Source: Auriscalpium vulgare (taxonomy: Eukaryota; Basidiomycota; Agaricomycetes; Russulales; Auriscalpiaceae). From it: a stretch of DNA of 64,000 nucleotides. The notes under the pieces were generated by a model. It was given only the letters and a program-made list of their open reading frames with translations. It was not told where the DNA came from and did no database searches. The translations under genes and the position numbers were made by a program. The DNA lies in NCBI GenBank assembly GCA_019915015.1, contig JAHBBC010000002.1:1302001-1366000 (forward strand). The letters run 5' to 3'. Shown one piece after another: positions 43,730 to 54,930 of this stretch. Each line of letters starts with the position of its first letter. Within the stretch, counting starts at the first letter, position 1.

Positions 43730-45393
43730 TTAATCAGCTTCGTCCCCGTCCTCCTCCCCGTCCTCTCTCCCCGTCTCATCCCGAATCCCCTGTTCCGCGA
43801 AGGCCAGGATTCCGCCCATGTCCAGCTTGCCCACCGCGTCCTCCGCCTCGGGCACCGCCATCGCGCCGAGGACCTTGTTCACCTCCACGAGCTCGCCCGT
43901 CTTGAGCGCGGCCTGGAGCGCGTCGGGCAGGCTCTGGAAAAGGTCCCAGCGCATCTGCAGCGCCTTGCGCACCTCGTCGATGTCGAGGTCCTCCGTGCCG
44001 GGGCCCTCGAGCGTGATGTTCTCGGGCGGTGGCCCGTCCGGCACGTTGAAGCTGATGGTCGTATCGGAATTCTCCGCGACGAGCTGGATCTGCTCTTGGT
44101 CGCCAACGTCGGCGATCTCTTGCTTGGTCGCTTCGACGCGCCGCGCGATGTGTGCGTGGGTGTCCTCGACATCTTTGCGGAAAACGGCGTGTGCGGCCTG
44201 GCCGCCTTGAATCATCCTGTACGAGGCAGCGCGCTCAGAATTTGTCTTGCATGCGGAGAGAGGATACGGACCGCTTGAAGAAGAGTCGTACGCCGTCCTT
44301 GCCGAGCTTCTCGCCGTACTGTAGCAGCAGGCTCTGGTGCACGCACTGCTTGGAGTACTTCGGCTTGCCATCCTGCTGCGCCGTGAATGCAGCGACGAGC
44401 AGTGCGTCTGACGCGCCGGCGACAACAACCTCACGGTGGTTCTGAATGAACTCCCAGGACGCCTCGAAGTCCCACAGCGGTAGCCTTGAGAAAGCCTCCA
44501 GTGATGGGGTCATCTCGGGCAGTTCGTCGTCGGGGTCGTCAGCCGAGGACGTGGAAGCGGAAGTGGACGCGCTGGGGGCGGTTGATGAAGGGGAGGACGC
44601 GTTGATGACTTCGATCTCGGTGGTCTTCGCGGGTGCTTTTCCTTTCGTCTTGGGTGCAACCGGTGCAGGCTCTGGTTTCGGTGGAGCATACTACTGGCGA
44701 TGAGACCGACAGCGACACGCAAGAAATGCAAGCCCACCTTTGATTCAAAGCCGTCGTGCAGATCGTCCATGGTGATATGCTTCGCCTTCTCCTCCAGCAT
44801 CTCGCTCAATTCCTTCCGTTTGGCCTCCGTCACGTCGCCGAGCTTCTTGATGTGGAACTGGAGACGCTCCTCCAGCAGGCCGCCGAGCTTGGCCTGATCG
44901 CCCGACGCGCTGTCCTTCGCCTCTTTCGCGATCGCTTCAAGCAGCTGCAGGATCATTGTGTCGTACGACACGGGATTGGGGGCGTTCGTCGGAGGCGCAT
45001 CGGGCGATGGGCTGGTGTGCAACCGCTCGACCTCTGCGGAGAACCGTGATGGCCCCGATTCTGCGACTTGCGGTGCGAAGGCTCTCAGGCGCTCCAGGAG
45101 GACGAGGTTGCAGGCGATCTCAGCGTCGACCTCATCGATGCGGTGGTTCCGCGCATCGCGCTTCTCGTGGATATCGCGCTGCTTCCACCTGACGCGTCGC
45201 CGTAAGTGAAAGCAGATAAATCCGGGGAATTACACACCGGATGAGGGACTTCTTGTCGACATTGGGGTGTCCTTCGATGTCGGAGTCGTCAGAAAGCTAC
45301 CAGGCGTGAGCATGCTCAGCATGGGGATTGCAAAAGAACACGCGTCGACCTACTCACCTCGAGCTGATCCCACTTGGAGTAGTTGAGCGGCAT
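43730..45393 (-). CDS. CDC37: Hsp90 co-chaperone Cdc37
   Basis: The start ATG 45393 gives MPLNYSKWDQLE, spliced to LSDDSDIEGHPNVDKKSLIR. This is the kinase-recognition N-terminus, with Ser14 in the LSDDSD casein-kinase-2 site conserved in all Cdc37 proteins. Helical exons (RWKQRDIHEKRDARNHRIDE, LGDVTEAKRKELSEMLEEKA), the Hsp90-binding middle (PLWDFEASWEFIQNHREVVV, QQDGKPKYSKQCVHQSLLL) and a C-terminal exon (AHIARRVEATKQEIADVGDQ) follow. The acidic tail ends EEDGDEAD at 43730. Five exons. Cdc37 brings protein kinases to Hsp90 in the cytosol. Nothing looks disrupted. Confidence 0.93.
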
Positions 45394-45600
45394 GTTTTAC
45401 TGACAACGCGAATAAAGCAGAGAGTAAGGACGTGCTGACGTCCTATGTAAAATCCAGCATGAACGAGGTAAGTCAGAAAGGCGCGAGCGCTTATCCGCTC
45501 ATCGGCCTATTGGGCGCCTACCACACGGACTCAAGGATAACGTCCCATCTACAGAACAGAACGACTGTCTTCTGTGGTAAGGTCAGCCACGGAGACTACG

Positions 45601-45832
45601 TCCCATCCACTCTCATATTTCCTTGCTCGGCTAGGTCTCGGAGGTACAAAATAGTCCAGCACTCCGTCCCCGCGAAAATGCTTCTCGAACTTATAAAGCC
45701 TCCGTGGGTGATTCATACTAGAGAAGTGTCCGCCGGTCGTGATCAAGCTCTGTACCATGATAGAAGCCCCCAAGGACCTTTCTGAGGCATTATGCTCTGG
45801 TGTCGACCACTAGGTCAGCTGAGGCCGATGCC
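45601..45832 (+). repeat. Duplicate of the phosphatase-gene 3' end, first copy
   Basis: It matches 55944-56172 in the same orientation, with about 80% of bases conserved, including CATATTTC(C)TTGCTC, AAAATGCT(T/C)CTCGA, AAGTGTCCGCC and GAGGCATTATGCTCTGG. In the other copy this covers the 3' flank and last codons of the tandem phosphatase gene. Here the reverse strand still reads TDLVVDTRA then stop, but the rest of that gene is absent. Similarity ends near 45832. Confidence 0.8.
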
Positions 45833-46142
45833 ACCGGCAGACGTCGCACGTTTCGGCTAGGGGCAGTAAGTCTTTGATGTTGTCCCGAGCTAGTTGTATG
45901 GTGCTTCATCTTTCCCTAGACATCGATATATTCTTTCGCTCAATTCACGATGGCCGGAAGATACAAGCAACGCGCGACGCCTGAAATTGCTTCCCCTCCG
46001 ACAACGCCCCTTGTGTTCTTCATCTACCGGGCGACTCCAGCCCGGCCCGTCTACCACCCTTGGATACCATCATCGACGCCGGGCTCCTTACCTGTAACAA
46101 AAATATTCAGACGATGAACTGAATTGGTATGTGGTAGTGCAC

Positions 46143-46265
46143 TCACGGGGTTGGCGGAAAGGTGGGTTTGATGTCGTTGACCGGAGGGGTGGGGATGATG
46201 GCGTTGACCATGGTGGCGCTAATGAGTCCGGCGAGGACAAAGAGCACAGAGGAAGTAAACTTCAT
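46143..46265 (-). CDS. Tiny secreted protein, copy 3
   Basis: ATG 46265 opens MKFTSSVLFVLAGLISATMV, a signal peptide likely cleaved after VNA. A mature peptide of about 20 residues follows (IIPTPPVNDIKPTFPPTP). The ORF stops at a TGA that is itself part of a GTGAGT donor-like sequence. An exon resembling exon 2 of copy 1 (GTAAGGAGCCCGGC) is visible near 46070 after TTACAG, but splicing there gives an immediate stop in the current frame. It is either a short form or a decaying copy. The flanks are the inverse of those around 38.5 kb. Confidence 0.5.
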   Translation of the reverse strand: MKFTSSVLFVLAGLISATMVNAIIPTPPVNDIKPTFPPTP

Positions 46266-46351
46266 GTTGGGTTGAGGCTGAGTGAGGTTGGTTGGATGAA
46301 CTGGTTGAGAGGCAAGTGCGTCTTGAATTTCTGCTGCCATAACCTGCCCTT

Positions 46352-46358
46352 ATTTATA
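46352..46358 (-). promoter_or_regulatory. TATA box of secreted-protein copy 3
   Basis: The reverse strand reads TATAAAT, 87 bp before the ATG, the same spacing as in copy 1. Confidence 0.6.
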
Positions 46359-46554
46359 CTCTGGCAGGCGTTCCAACGGTTTCATGACACCACGCCGGTA
46401 TCACAGAGCCGTGTGAACATCGGAATCCACACAATTGCGACATATACTCTCGTGCGGGTATTTCTTTTCATGGCTTTTCACGGCTATCAAATCTAGAGCT
46501 GGCCCACAGCTCAAAGGAGTAGGGTATAGCACGGGTATACCGCGGGTAGAGTTT

Positions 46555-46620
46555 CATCACACCTTGCCCGCACCTTGCCCGCACCCGCCAAACCCGCACC
46601 CGTACGGGTACGGGTAGGCT
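46555..46620. repeat. CCCGCACC/ACCCGTACGGGT-rich palindromic stretch
   Basis: CTTGCCCGCAC occurs twice, then ACCCGCACCCG and the palindrome ACCCGTACGGGT followed by ACGGGTA. It interrupts the otherwise similar flanks of the secreted-protein copies, so it is probably an insertion. Confidence 0.5.
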
Positions 46621-46724
46621 GTAGCAACCCGTCATCTGCACGGTTATTGCGGTGAACCGCGAAACTGGCGGTGTGTCGGATACCATGAACCCGCGGTAAA
46701 CACGGTGACCTGAGTACCAATAGC

Positions 46725-46960
46725 TAATTCTTATTTTTACTCTTCCAGGTGCGCGCGGTTTTTGACTTACTACTGCGCTCTGCGAACGGATACTTACTCC
46801 CCATACTCTGGTTCAGGGCTCGTGGCAGATTTCTTTCCAGGCCTCGGCAGAGCTCAGAGGTAATCGATGATCTTCTTTCCCAATATCTGAGCGCGCTCAG
46901 ACCTGCCTATGATGACTAGGCAGACGTCTCGCGTTTCGGGTGGGGGCATTAAATAAACTG
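46725..46960 (-). repeat. Promoter-region repeat, reverse copy
   Basis: This is the reverse complement of 38990-39265 with small changes. Unlike the 39-kb locus, no copy-2 gene follows its core promoter here. Confidence 0.8.
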
Positions 46961-47568
46961 TATTACGTCGAACTTCTATAGTACATCCACTTCGGCTGCT
47001 TCTTACCCCATCCACTTTCTAGGTTCGGAACAAGCCGCCTTCTTTCAAAGCCAATTGCAGCTCCGCTGCCCTTTGAAGAAGGGGCTTGCTTCAAACTGCG
47101 TCGAAAGTAGGGGGTTGCCGCTCGACGTCTCCCGAGGGCAGCCTTCCACGCAGCCTTCTCAAACTTTGTACACTTGTATTTAAGATGTATTAAAAGCATT
47201 CTGTAAATTTAAGATATGCTAGCCTTCGCGGAGCGGTACCAGATTGCTGCAGAAAGTGAGGTACAAACATGTTTCTGCCATCGGGCCCGTGTAAGAATCC
47301 AGAGGTAAGGTGGAAGCGCAATTCTGCCGGGCATCGAACAAAGGGGTATGGGGGAGTATGATCTCAACGCGACTTGAGGCAGAACGCACTGTACGCGGTT
47401 GCACACGGTGAAAGGTCGAGAGATCTGAGCCAGATGCATACATAGATTACAAAAGATCTTCGATAATCGTGCTGACGTGACATCTAATCGCGCGCGTCGT
47501 GACAATCGCGATGGCCGCGCTTCAGTGCTTGAGCTCGTCGCATCGAGTCGATACTGCTACTGCACCTC

Positions 47569-48187
47569 ATGTCGCAACCAAACCTGCCTGCCCCAGTCAC
47601 TCCTCGAGGTCGCCGGCATAAAGCCTACCACACACCACGCAGCCGGAAGGCCCCCGCAACGACGAAACTCTCCGGGATACGCCCTGACAATGAGACTGTC
47701 GAGTCAATCAAGTCCAAACTTGCTAAACGGCTGCGGCTCACGTTTGAGCTCGATGACTGGCAAGCCAGTGTCATCCAGAAGATTCGGCAGGGGTATGATT
47801 CCATCATCCTTGCGGGTACCGGTTACGGGAAGAGCGTCGTCTTCGAGGGGCTTGCGGCACTGAACAAATCGAAGATTATTATCGTGATAAGTCCCCTGAA
47901 AGCGCTTGAGCGTGATCAGGTGAGTGCTCGGCAAGTAATCAAGGAGACACACGAATTTAACTATGCTCTGCGCAGGTGGCCGAGGCCAAGAAGAAGGGAC
48001 TGAGAGCTGTCATGATTAATGACACGACGTCGCATGACGAGAAAATATGGAGCGACTTGTACTGCGGTAGGGCACACCTGTACTACATCTCCCCGGAGAT
48101 GGCCCTCGGGGATCGCTTTATCAAGCTATGGCAGGCGGTGTCGTTCCGAGATCGCGTGCAGGCGGAGATTGTCGACGAGGCTCACTG
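47569..48187 (+). pseudogene. RecQ-like helicase gene, 5' part, cut by a transposon
   Basis: Exon 1 (47569-47919) encodes MSQPNLPAPVTPRGRR, then LDDWQASVIQKIRQGYDSII and Walker A LAGTGYGKSVVFEG, then VISPLKALERDQ. Exon 2 (from 47976) encodes VAEAKKKGLRAVMINDTT, HLYYISPEMALGD and the DEAH box AEIVDEAHCI. It then runs into transposon sequence and stops after four foreign codons. The continuation of the helicase is found at 54668. Motif order is that of RecQ-type DNA helicases. The family seems to be multi-copy in basidiomycetes and may itself be mobile-element-derived. Confidence 0.88.
48186..48187. repeat. Left target-site duplication (TG)
   Basis: TG immediately precedes the left terminal repeat and recurs after the right one at 54668-54669. 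Confidence 0.6.
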
Positions 48188-48738
48188 CATCAGGAAAAGA
48201 AGGTAACAATATAGTTCCGGGGGTTCCGTGTAGTGATGTGTAGACTACATAGGCTACGTGTTTGCTATCAGTCTGTATAGTACTACATATGCGTGCACGC
48301 GTCATCTTATACCGGCCGCATCTATGGAATCTACACACGCTACAGCCTGCTACAGCCCCTCCGCGTGACTACCAGCACCACAGCCGCAACGCCGCCTGTC
48401 TTATCGGCGCCCAGACGATGCCCAATAGCCTGATTCCCGCTCGGAATCTCCAGCGAGTGCGCCCCGGCAAACTGCACCCGTCCGACATTAGCAGGCAACG
48501 CTCCGCTGCGCAATCGCGTACCCTACTGTGCAGCTTGTCGACCAGGATGGCTCCAACAACCTGCGAAAGACGTCAACATGAGTAGGTAAAGCCAGTAGAG
48601 GGCTGCGCACACGTCTGCTCTTGAGGGTTTCGGCCACACGCTGCTTACTAGCAGTGTCTTGCCAGAGGGCACTAGGAGGGAGGCTCATTTAAGTGCGAAA
48701 CCAACGGAGCAACGAGGGCGCACGAACCTGCAAGCTAG

Positions 48739-51700
48739 CTACGGCTCCTCGGGCTCGGGGAACCATCTTCTCATAGACTCGAACATGTGCAGTGTGATGT
48801 AGTGGTTGAAAAAGAACTTCGTATGCTTGTCTAAAACGCTCTGCGTCGCGTCAGGTAGCCCGCTAGCTACGGCCGTGCCAAACCGCGGGATCAGGTGGCA
48901 GCTGCGCACGATACGCTCGAGGGGTATAATCTCCGCGTTCACGGCACCTTGACGTGTCGACCTCTCGAGAGTGAACATCCGTGTGTCAGGATCTCGAGCC
49001 CGGAAGGGCCGGAACCACTCAATGTAGGCCAAGCGTATGGGGTCGTCGCCGAGAGCAGGGGGTAGCGTGAAGATAACCTTGACCTGAGCGACTTGAATGC
49101 CTGGAATTTGACGATCAGTATAGTCTTGTCTCCACGGAGCACGCGTACACACCTGCACCATTATTGGGTCCTTCTGCCCTCACCAGCACGGTTTCAAAGT
49201 GCGGTGCAATACCCTTTCGGCCGGGTCGCGCTGGGACCGCAGGACTTGTGCGAATGCGATCTGTAAGCTTGCTAGAACTCACAGAAGGAAGGGCCGGAAG
49301 CGAAACCTCGGTATTCTTGTACACACTGAAGCAAATGGAAGATAGCTCGTCGCCGGTGACACGAAAGTTTGTCCGCGAGGCGCGAAGGTAAGTTGAGAGC
49401 GCGGGGATGAATTGGGAGGCATGGTACTGCAAGCAGAGGTCGGTGACTGAGACGGCAGGAAATGGACTGCGCGCAGCAAGGTGGTACGACGTAGGCAGAG
49501 AAGGATCAGGCCCAGAGTAAAATTTTGCGCGTCTCTTCTGTTGAGCATCTTCCGCCGCAACATTCCGAGCACAGACGCCGACGACGACGACGACGCGCGT
49601 CGCTTGCTCAGACTCTGACCCATCTTCTTCGTCGAGGTCAATATCTTCGTCGCTGTCACCGCCACCTCTTTGATTCTCCTCAAGCGCACGTCGCCAGGCA
49701 AGGTACGATGAGAATGTGTTGATGGACTCCTGCCGTTGTAACCACGTCGTCATCTGCTCAGTGTACTCTTTTCTGTTGCTTGCCCGGTAGGCCGCCTTCG
49801 CATAGTCAATGTGGAGCCGCTCTGAACCCTCCGTGTTGAATCCGTCACCTGAGCCACGGGACCTCATTGAAGGTGCGTAGTGGACTGTTCCGTGGAGCTT
49901 CGGGATATTGAAATGCGCGCGCTGTCCCAGTGTCTCGAAGATACTCTTGTGCCGATGAAATTCCTCAAGAGCATCCTCCATTGCGGCAAGCGTGCGAGTC
50001 GTCTGGGATTGGTACTGCGCGAAGTAGATGAAGTCGACGAGGGCTCGCATGGCCTGGAGGACAGCCGGCTGCACGGCACCTGATAGAAGACCGGTAATTA
50101 TCTTCTGTATCTCTTTCTGCTCCTTGCCCGTCCACTGAGACACTGACGAGATGCCGTTCTTGAAGTGTCGAAGCCCAGGATAGGTCGACATCGCCTTGAA
50201 TCGCCTGTCCACCTCCGCTTCGCCCGCAATATCAATGCACCACTTCAACACGTGCTTTTCGAAGACCCCCTTGTGAAGTTGATGAAGAATGTCGGGTGTG
50301 ATACATGCGAAGATGTCACAGTGGGGAAGATCCACCCAGAACGGCGTGAAGAGAGGGCGGAGGCCTTCATCGGTAAGCGAGAGTCCTTTTGCCATACCCT
50401 CCAGCAGGATTTTCGTGCGACGCGGGTCCCGTAGCGCGGATTGCATAGGCGAGCCGAGCTCGTCGGGGAGCACTAGGCACTTTGGACAACGGTTCTTCTT
50501 TGTGCACGTCACGAGACACTGTTCCGGATAGTCGGCGATATACGCGGCGAGGATAGGGAAGACAAGCCTCCGCCACCCATCCGCGCACACCATGTCCCGG
50601 CCTGACGTGCCTGCCTCGACCAGCGGTTCAAGCATCTGACGCATACAATAGTGAAACAGCCTCCAGCCAGCTACAGAGCGCGCCTTATCGGTGAAGCAGT
50701 CGAGTTTGGGTTCTGGGAGATAGCCGAGCAGGACAGTTGCGTGTGAGTTCGGCTGGCGCCGTAGTTCTTTGCTAATGTTGCCCAGGCTCATATACACGGG
50801 CCACGCCTTCTTGTCGCCCCCAAATTGTGACAATTGTGTCTCATCCGAGGATAGTATGATCGGAGCGAGAGTGGCGCCCTCGGGAAGGCGCGCCTGTCAA
50901 TATCTGTCAGTATCTCCCTTCTCATGGGAAGGCGTAAAACTCACTTGCAGATCCCACCACATATCAGCCGTCCACATCTCGTCGTAGCGCCTATTCGTTG
51001 CCTTGTTATCACTGTACACCCTCTCGGGAGCATACGCCATGGCGTCTTTGAATGCAGGGTTGCCCATTAATTCTTCAATACACTCTATGGGATCACGAGC
51101 CCAAAATTCAACATCTTCAGTGACCGGGCTGCCGTGCTCGTCCATTTTGTCACCTGCAAGGGTGACGATACTGCATTTCCAAGCAGGGCCGCGTGGCAGG
51201 CTGTCCACGCGCTTGAGAAGGTGTGTTGCATTTGCATACGAGGGTTGAGTTCGAGTCTGAACCTAATGCGCGTCAGCAGAAGCACATCGCGCAAGGATCG
51301 ACACGCACAATGTTCAACTTCAAGAACTCATCCATCTTCGTCTTCCCAACACTCTTCATGAGCCATTTCGCCAAGTCCCACTCATCTTCGTCGGCAAATG
51401 GCCCCCATCGCTGCTCTTGCTCGTCTGGGTGCGACGGGGCGTACGATGCCCTGACTGACTCGTATGCTGTCTCTGCTGTTTCTGCACTGGTGCGCATCCC
51501 GGCGGGACCTGGGTATGGCACATAGTACCGGCCGCTGCTAGGTGCATGGGTGTCGGATGGGTAGCCGGCATCGCTGTCGTGATCAGAGGTGTCCGACTCG
51601 CTGCCATTTGGATCGACAGAGGGTCCGAATGCAAAGCCTTCCAGCCAGCTCTGCGACACATCCTGGTGGTCACGACTGTCGAGAGGTGAATGAGCGGCTG

Positions 51701-51890
51701 GTACGTCGTCTGCAAGATCATCGAAGTCGAGGTCGGCATTGAGGTGTTCGTCGAGTGCTTCAGGAACTGAGACAGGGTATTCTCGAAGTTTTGCTGACCA
51801 TCTGGCTTTGCACCCCGCAGTATTCTGGATATGTTTCTTGACACCCGACGGCGTAGGTATGACCTGTCCGCAAAACCCACAAGGCGGCAT
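48739..51890 (-). CDS. Plavaka transposase
   Basis: Exons: 51890 to about 51290 (MPPCGFCGQVIPTPSGVKKH, a zinc-finger-like C..C..H..C start, then acidic linker and FADEDEWDLAKWLMKS), about 51268-50946 (RDPIECIEELMGNPAFKDAM, MWTADMWWDLQ), 50893 to about 49166, and a last exon ending at 48739. The third exon carries APIILSSDETQLSQFGGDKK, WPVYMSLGNISKELRRQPNS, MVCADGWRRLVFPILAAYIA and CDIFACITPDILHQLHKGVF. These are the conserved blocks of Plavaka transposases, a basidiomycete CACTA group with a DDE nuclease. No premature stop or frameshift is visible, so the protein may be functional. Its N-terminal finger is probably used for end recognition. Confidence 0.85.
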
Positions 51891-52163
51891 GGTGAGGTGT
51901 TTGACTTGGAGAATTTCGCTCAATCATCGTTGTCATCAGCTCCATCATCCCAATCAGTCCCTATCCGCACCCGCGCACACCCGCTGCGGTGCCGCGTTGG
52001 TCGTCACGTTTTTCTTTGTTGATTCCTACCCTCCCGCGTCGCCCTTGTTGATTCACTGCCACCTGCGCTGACTATATAAACCAGCAGTATAAATGCTACC
52101 ATCATCTCATGCTTCCCGCCATCCCACTTGCCCCCTCGACAAGCCAGAGACCTCACTTCCGCA

Positions 52164-54381
52164 ATGGCCCGCAACTCCAGCACAACTCCTGCCTCTCGTG
52201 TTGTTCTTCGTCGCACCTCTGCCACTTCCATAGTCGCAACCCTGAGCCCAGCTGCTTTGCGCGATGCTACACCGGAGGCACTCGGAAGAGGGCACCGTAA
52301 CAAAGTACCGACTCATCGTGTCGAGGAGATGCGTACGTCGCTCTCGCTGTTCGACTCTCATGTCTGCTAAAAACAATTTTCACTGCAGGGCTTCAAGAGC
52401 TTGAACATGAGCAAGAGCGCGTAGCTTCAGCGAGCAGCCGAACGGCCCGAGTCGCCCATCGAGCCGAGCTTGAAGTCGAGAAAGAAAATTTTCAAGCTGC
52501 CTTAGGTATATTCATGCCAATCTCTCTCGCGATATTATGCTAACATGTGGTGCAGCCCAGGTGCAGGTGCAGCCAGGCACGGAAGGTCAGCAAGAGGTCA
52601 CAGCGCCGCTGCTCACTACGAGCGCGCCGGCCGCTGCGGTTGACACGATGGTAAGTCTGTCGTCATCCACAGAATTATCTATTCAGCGCGGCCTAATTGT
52701 TTCCCCGGTCATAGTTCACTAGTCAAGACCTCGACCCTCCTGCAAGATCAGGCCGATCCCTGCCGCGAAAATCAACTCGAATGCCCATGACGCAGCTGAT
52801 CGGCCTCTCTCCGGAGCCCGAGGACAACACACCGGTCTTCTCCACTCGCACCGCTGCTCCCCGTCTTTCGGCCGCTCCCCGTCCTTTACCATCGCCTTAC
52901 GATGAGCGCGCCCGTGCGTTAATCGGTAGATCATCATCCAACCACAGGTACTCAAGCCTGTCGATGTCAGATCGTGGTATCGCATACTAATCCGCAGTTC
53001 AGTGTACAGTCAGTGAGTTCTGACTCCATCCTCGACGATGACATAGAGGATGTCCGAGGGCCCTCATCCGTAAGGATGGACACTCGGACGGCTGTTGGTA
53101 TGTGCGAGCACCATGTTGCAGCCTCGCATTCAGCTAATAATTGTCATTCAATAGGGCATGCTGCCCGGAAGCGTGCTGCACCACCGCTGGCCAGCTCGGC
53201 TGCCGTTCATGTCACCAAGCAACCGAGGACAAAGGAGAAGTCCTCACGTGTACGGGTGAAGACGAGCGACTACGAGCCCCTTGTCAAGTCCGTTATTGAG
53301 GTCGCTCAAACTCACTATCGGTGCCTCACTTCAACGGAGTGGGCTTGGCCGGACTCGACAACAGAGGACGAGTGGGCAAAGCTTTGCTGGCAGGTAGCCT
53401 GCACGTCGAAGAATGTGACGATCGAGTTCGACATCGAGTTTCACAAGCTGGTATGTCCGGATTTTTTGTCTGCATCTGAGCACTGGCTTACTCATGCGCA
53501 CTTGCACAATCTCAGATCTGTGAGCGTGCCTGTCAAGTGCGTGGCCAGGTGAAGTCAAAGGGCCGCGAGATCATCAAGAATGTTTACAACCTCAAGACGA
53601 CGAATAATCCGGAGACAATTGACAAGCAGCGTAAGCAAGTTAAGTTGTTGCGCGAAAACTTAGCTTTCATCTATGCGGTGAGATTCTCGCTCTATATGTG
53701 CACGTTTAGAGGCTCACATGCACTATAACAGAACCCGGAGACCCGCAGGGGCATGTACAGGAATACAATCATACAAGATATCATCAATAGCGCCTGGTTC
53801 GCCAACTCCGAGGATGAAGGCATCCGCTTCAGCGCCTACTTCAAGCCCGGCATCCCTTTGCCGACGATCGGTCTGGTAGCTACTGTAGTACGAAATCTCC
53901 TCATGCTGCGCAATTTTCCGCCTCTGATCATGTACTTTACAGGTTGAGAACTGTCTTGACGAGTGGCAGACAGGCACACGCTCTCGCATCGACTTCCGTG
54001 AGAATACCGTCAAGGAAAAGTACACGGCGCATATGCATGTGCTTGAGGGCCTTACAGCCCGTGCCGATCTCGAAGTGCCGGGCTCATCGGCTGCATGGCA
54101 GTCAGATATGCTCACCAAAGCACGGTGCGCGCACTTCCTGCCGAGACGGTGTTTTGAGTGTATGACTGGACACTGACAACTTGGACAGTGACCACGCAAA
54201 GGCCACCATTGATGCGCCGGCTCTTCTCTCGGTCTCCCAAGATGACTTTGCGGCGGCCGTTCGCGACCTTGCATTCCCAGAGGGCTCGGAACTCGAGGCA
54301 GATGATTTTGAAGGGAACGGGGCAGAGGACGACCGAGATGACGTTGAGGATGCCGGTGGGGATGCTGCCAATAGAACCTGA
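52164..54381 (+). CDS. DUF6532 protein carried by the Plavaka element
   Basis: The start is ATG 52164 (MARNSSTTPASRVVLRRTSA). Several short exons follow: a coiled-coil-like EHEQERVASASSRTARVAHR, a Ser/Pro-rich linker, then KEKSSRVRVKTSDYEPLVKS, YRCLTSTEWAWPDSTTEDEW, GREIIKNVYNLKT, KLLRENLAFIYANPETRRGM and AWFANSEDEGIRFSAYFKPG. The last exons give FRENTVKEKYTAHMHVLEGL and an acidic tail ending AGGDAANRT. The central part is the DUF6532 domain known from many basidiomycete proteins, function unknown. It lies wholly within the transposon and is transcribed away from the transposase, so it is cargo or an accessory transposition protein. Confidence 0.7.
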
Positions 54382-54667
54382 TGTATTTGTCGTCATAGGT
54401 TGCCAATTTACATACAATTTTCTGCGTGCGGGGAGGCTGCGAGCAGGTACAGCAGGTACCGGTCACGGCGTACGGCGCGCGGCGGCGGCCTCGACCTAGT
54501 GTAGCATGGCTAATATATATATATATACTGCATCTATATTGTACTATGTAGAAACGGCAGCCTCAATGACCCGCTACAGCGTGCAATAAAGTTGGAGGGT
54601 GTCGACAGGACTACACTGTCTATATAGGCTACAGAGCACGACATAGTATTTTTCCGGTTTCCTGATG

Positions 54668-54930
54668 TGCATTGTCAAATGGGGCGACAGCTTTCGAAAG
54701 CAGTACGGTCAGCTCGCCCGGCTCCGGGATTACATAGGCCAAGACATACCAATGGTAGCCTGCACCGCGACGTGCTCGACAGCAACGTTCGACGTCCTCT
54801 GGGACTCCCTCTGCTTCGGCCATCGCCCGTTCTTCGGCATCGACGTCGGCTGCGACAGGCAGAACCTCACGTTCTTGACGCGAGTCTTACACAATGTCAA
54901 GAACCCTGTCCTCGATGCTATCAATATCTT
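54668..54930 (+). pseudogene. RecQ-like helicase gene, 3' part, after the transposon
   Basis: In frame with the 47.6-kb part, it reads CIVKWGDSFRKQYGQLARLR, DIPMVACTATCSTATFDVLW (helicase motif III, TAT) and TFLTRVLHNVKNPVLDAINI. The sequence then loses similarity near 54920, where a minus-strand DUF6589-like fragment begins. The second RecA domain and RQC region of a RecQ helicase are missing, so the gene was already truncated or was cut again by another rearrangement. Confidence 0.85.

Larger units (their letters stand above)
48188..54667. mobile_element. Plavaka-type (CACTA superfamily) DNA transposon, 6480 bp
   Basis: Both ends carry a perfect 10-bp terminal inverted repeat, CATCAGGAAA (48188-48197 and 54658-54667), flanked by TG on each side (48186-48187 and 54668-54669) as a 2-bp target-site duplication. 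Removing the element and one TG restores the helicase reading frame exactly: GAGGCTCACTG joined to CATTGTCAAA, giving EAHCIVKW. Subterminal direct repeats (ATAGGCTAC, GCTACAGC) occur near both ends, as in CACTA elements. A 5-bp TGCAT duplication with an asymmetric end is the alternative reading. The element carries a transposase on the minus strand and a DUF6532 gene on the plus strand, divergent from 51890 and 52164. Confidence 0.9.

Noticed and set aside
43818..44210. Long plus-strand ORFs across the cdc37 gene
   Set aside because: Antisense shadows of Cdc37 exons, caused by GC-rich codon use.
54730..54929. Minus-strand DUF6589-type ORF continuing through the helicase fragment
   Set aside because: In this part the plus strand clearly encodes RecQ-type helicase sequence. 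The DUF6589-like similarity ends at about 54930.
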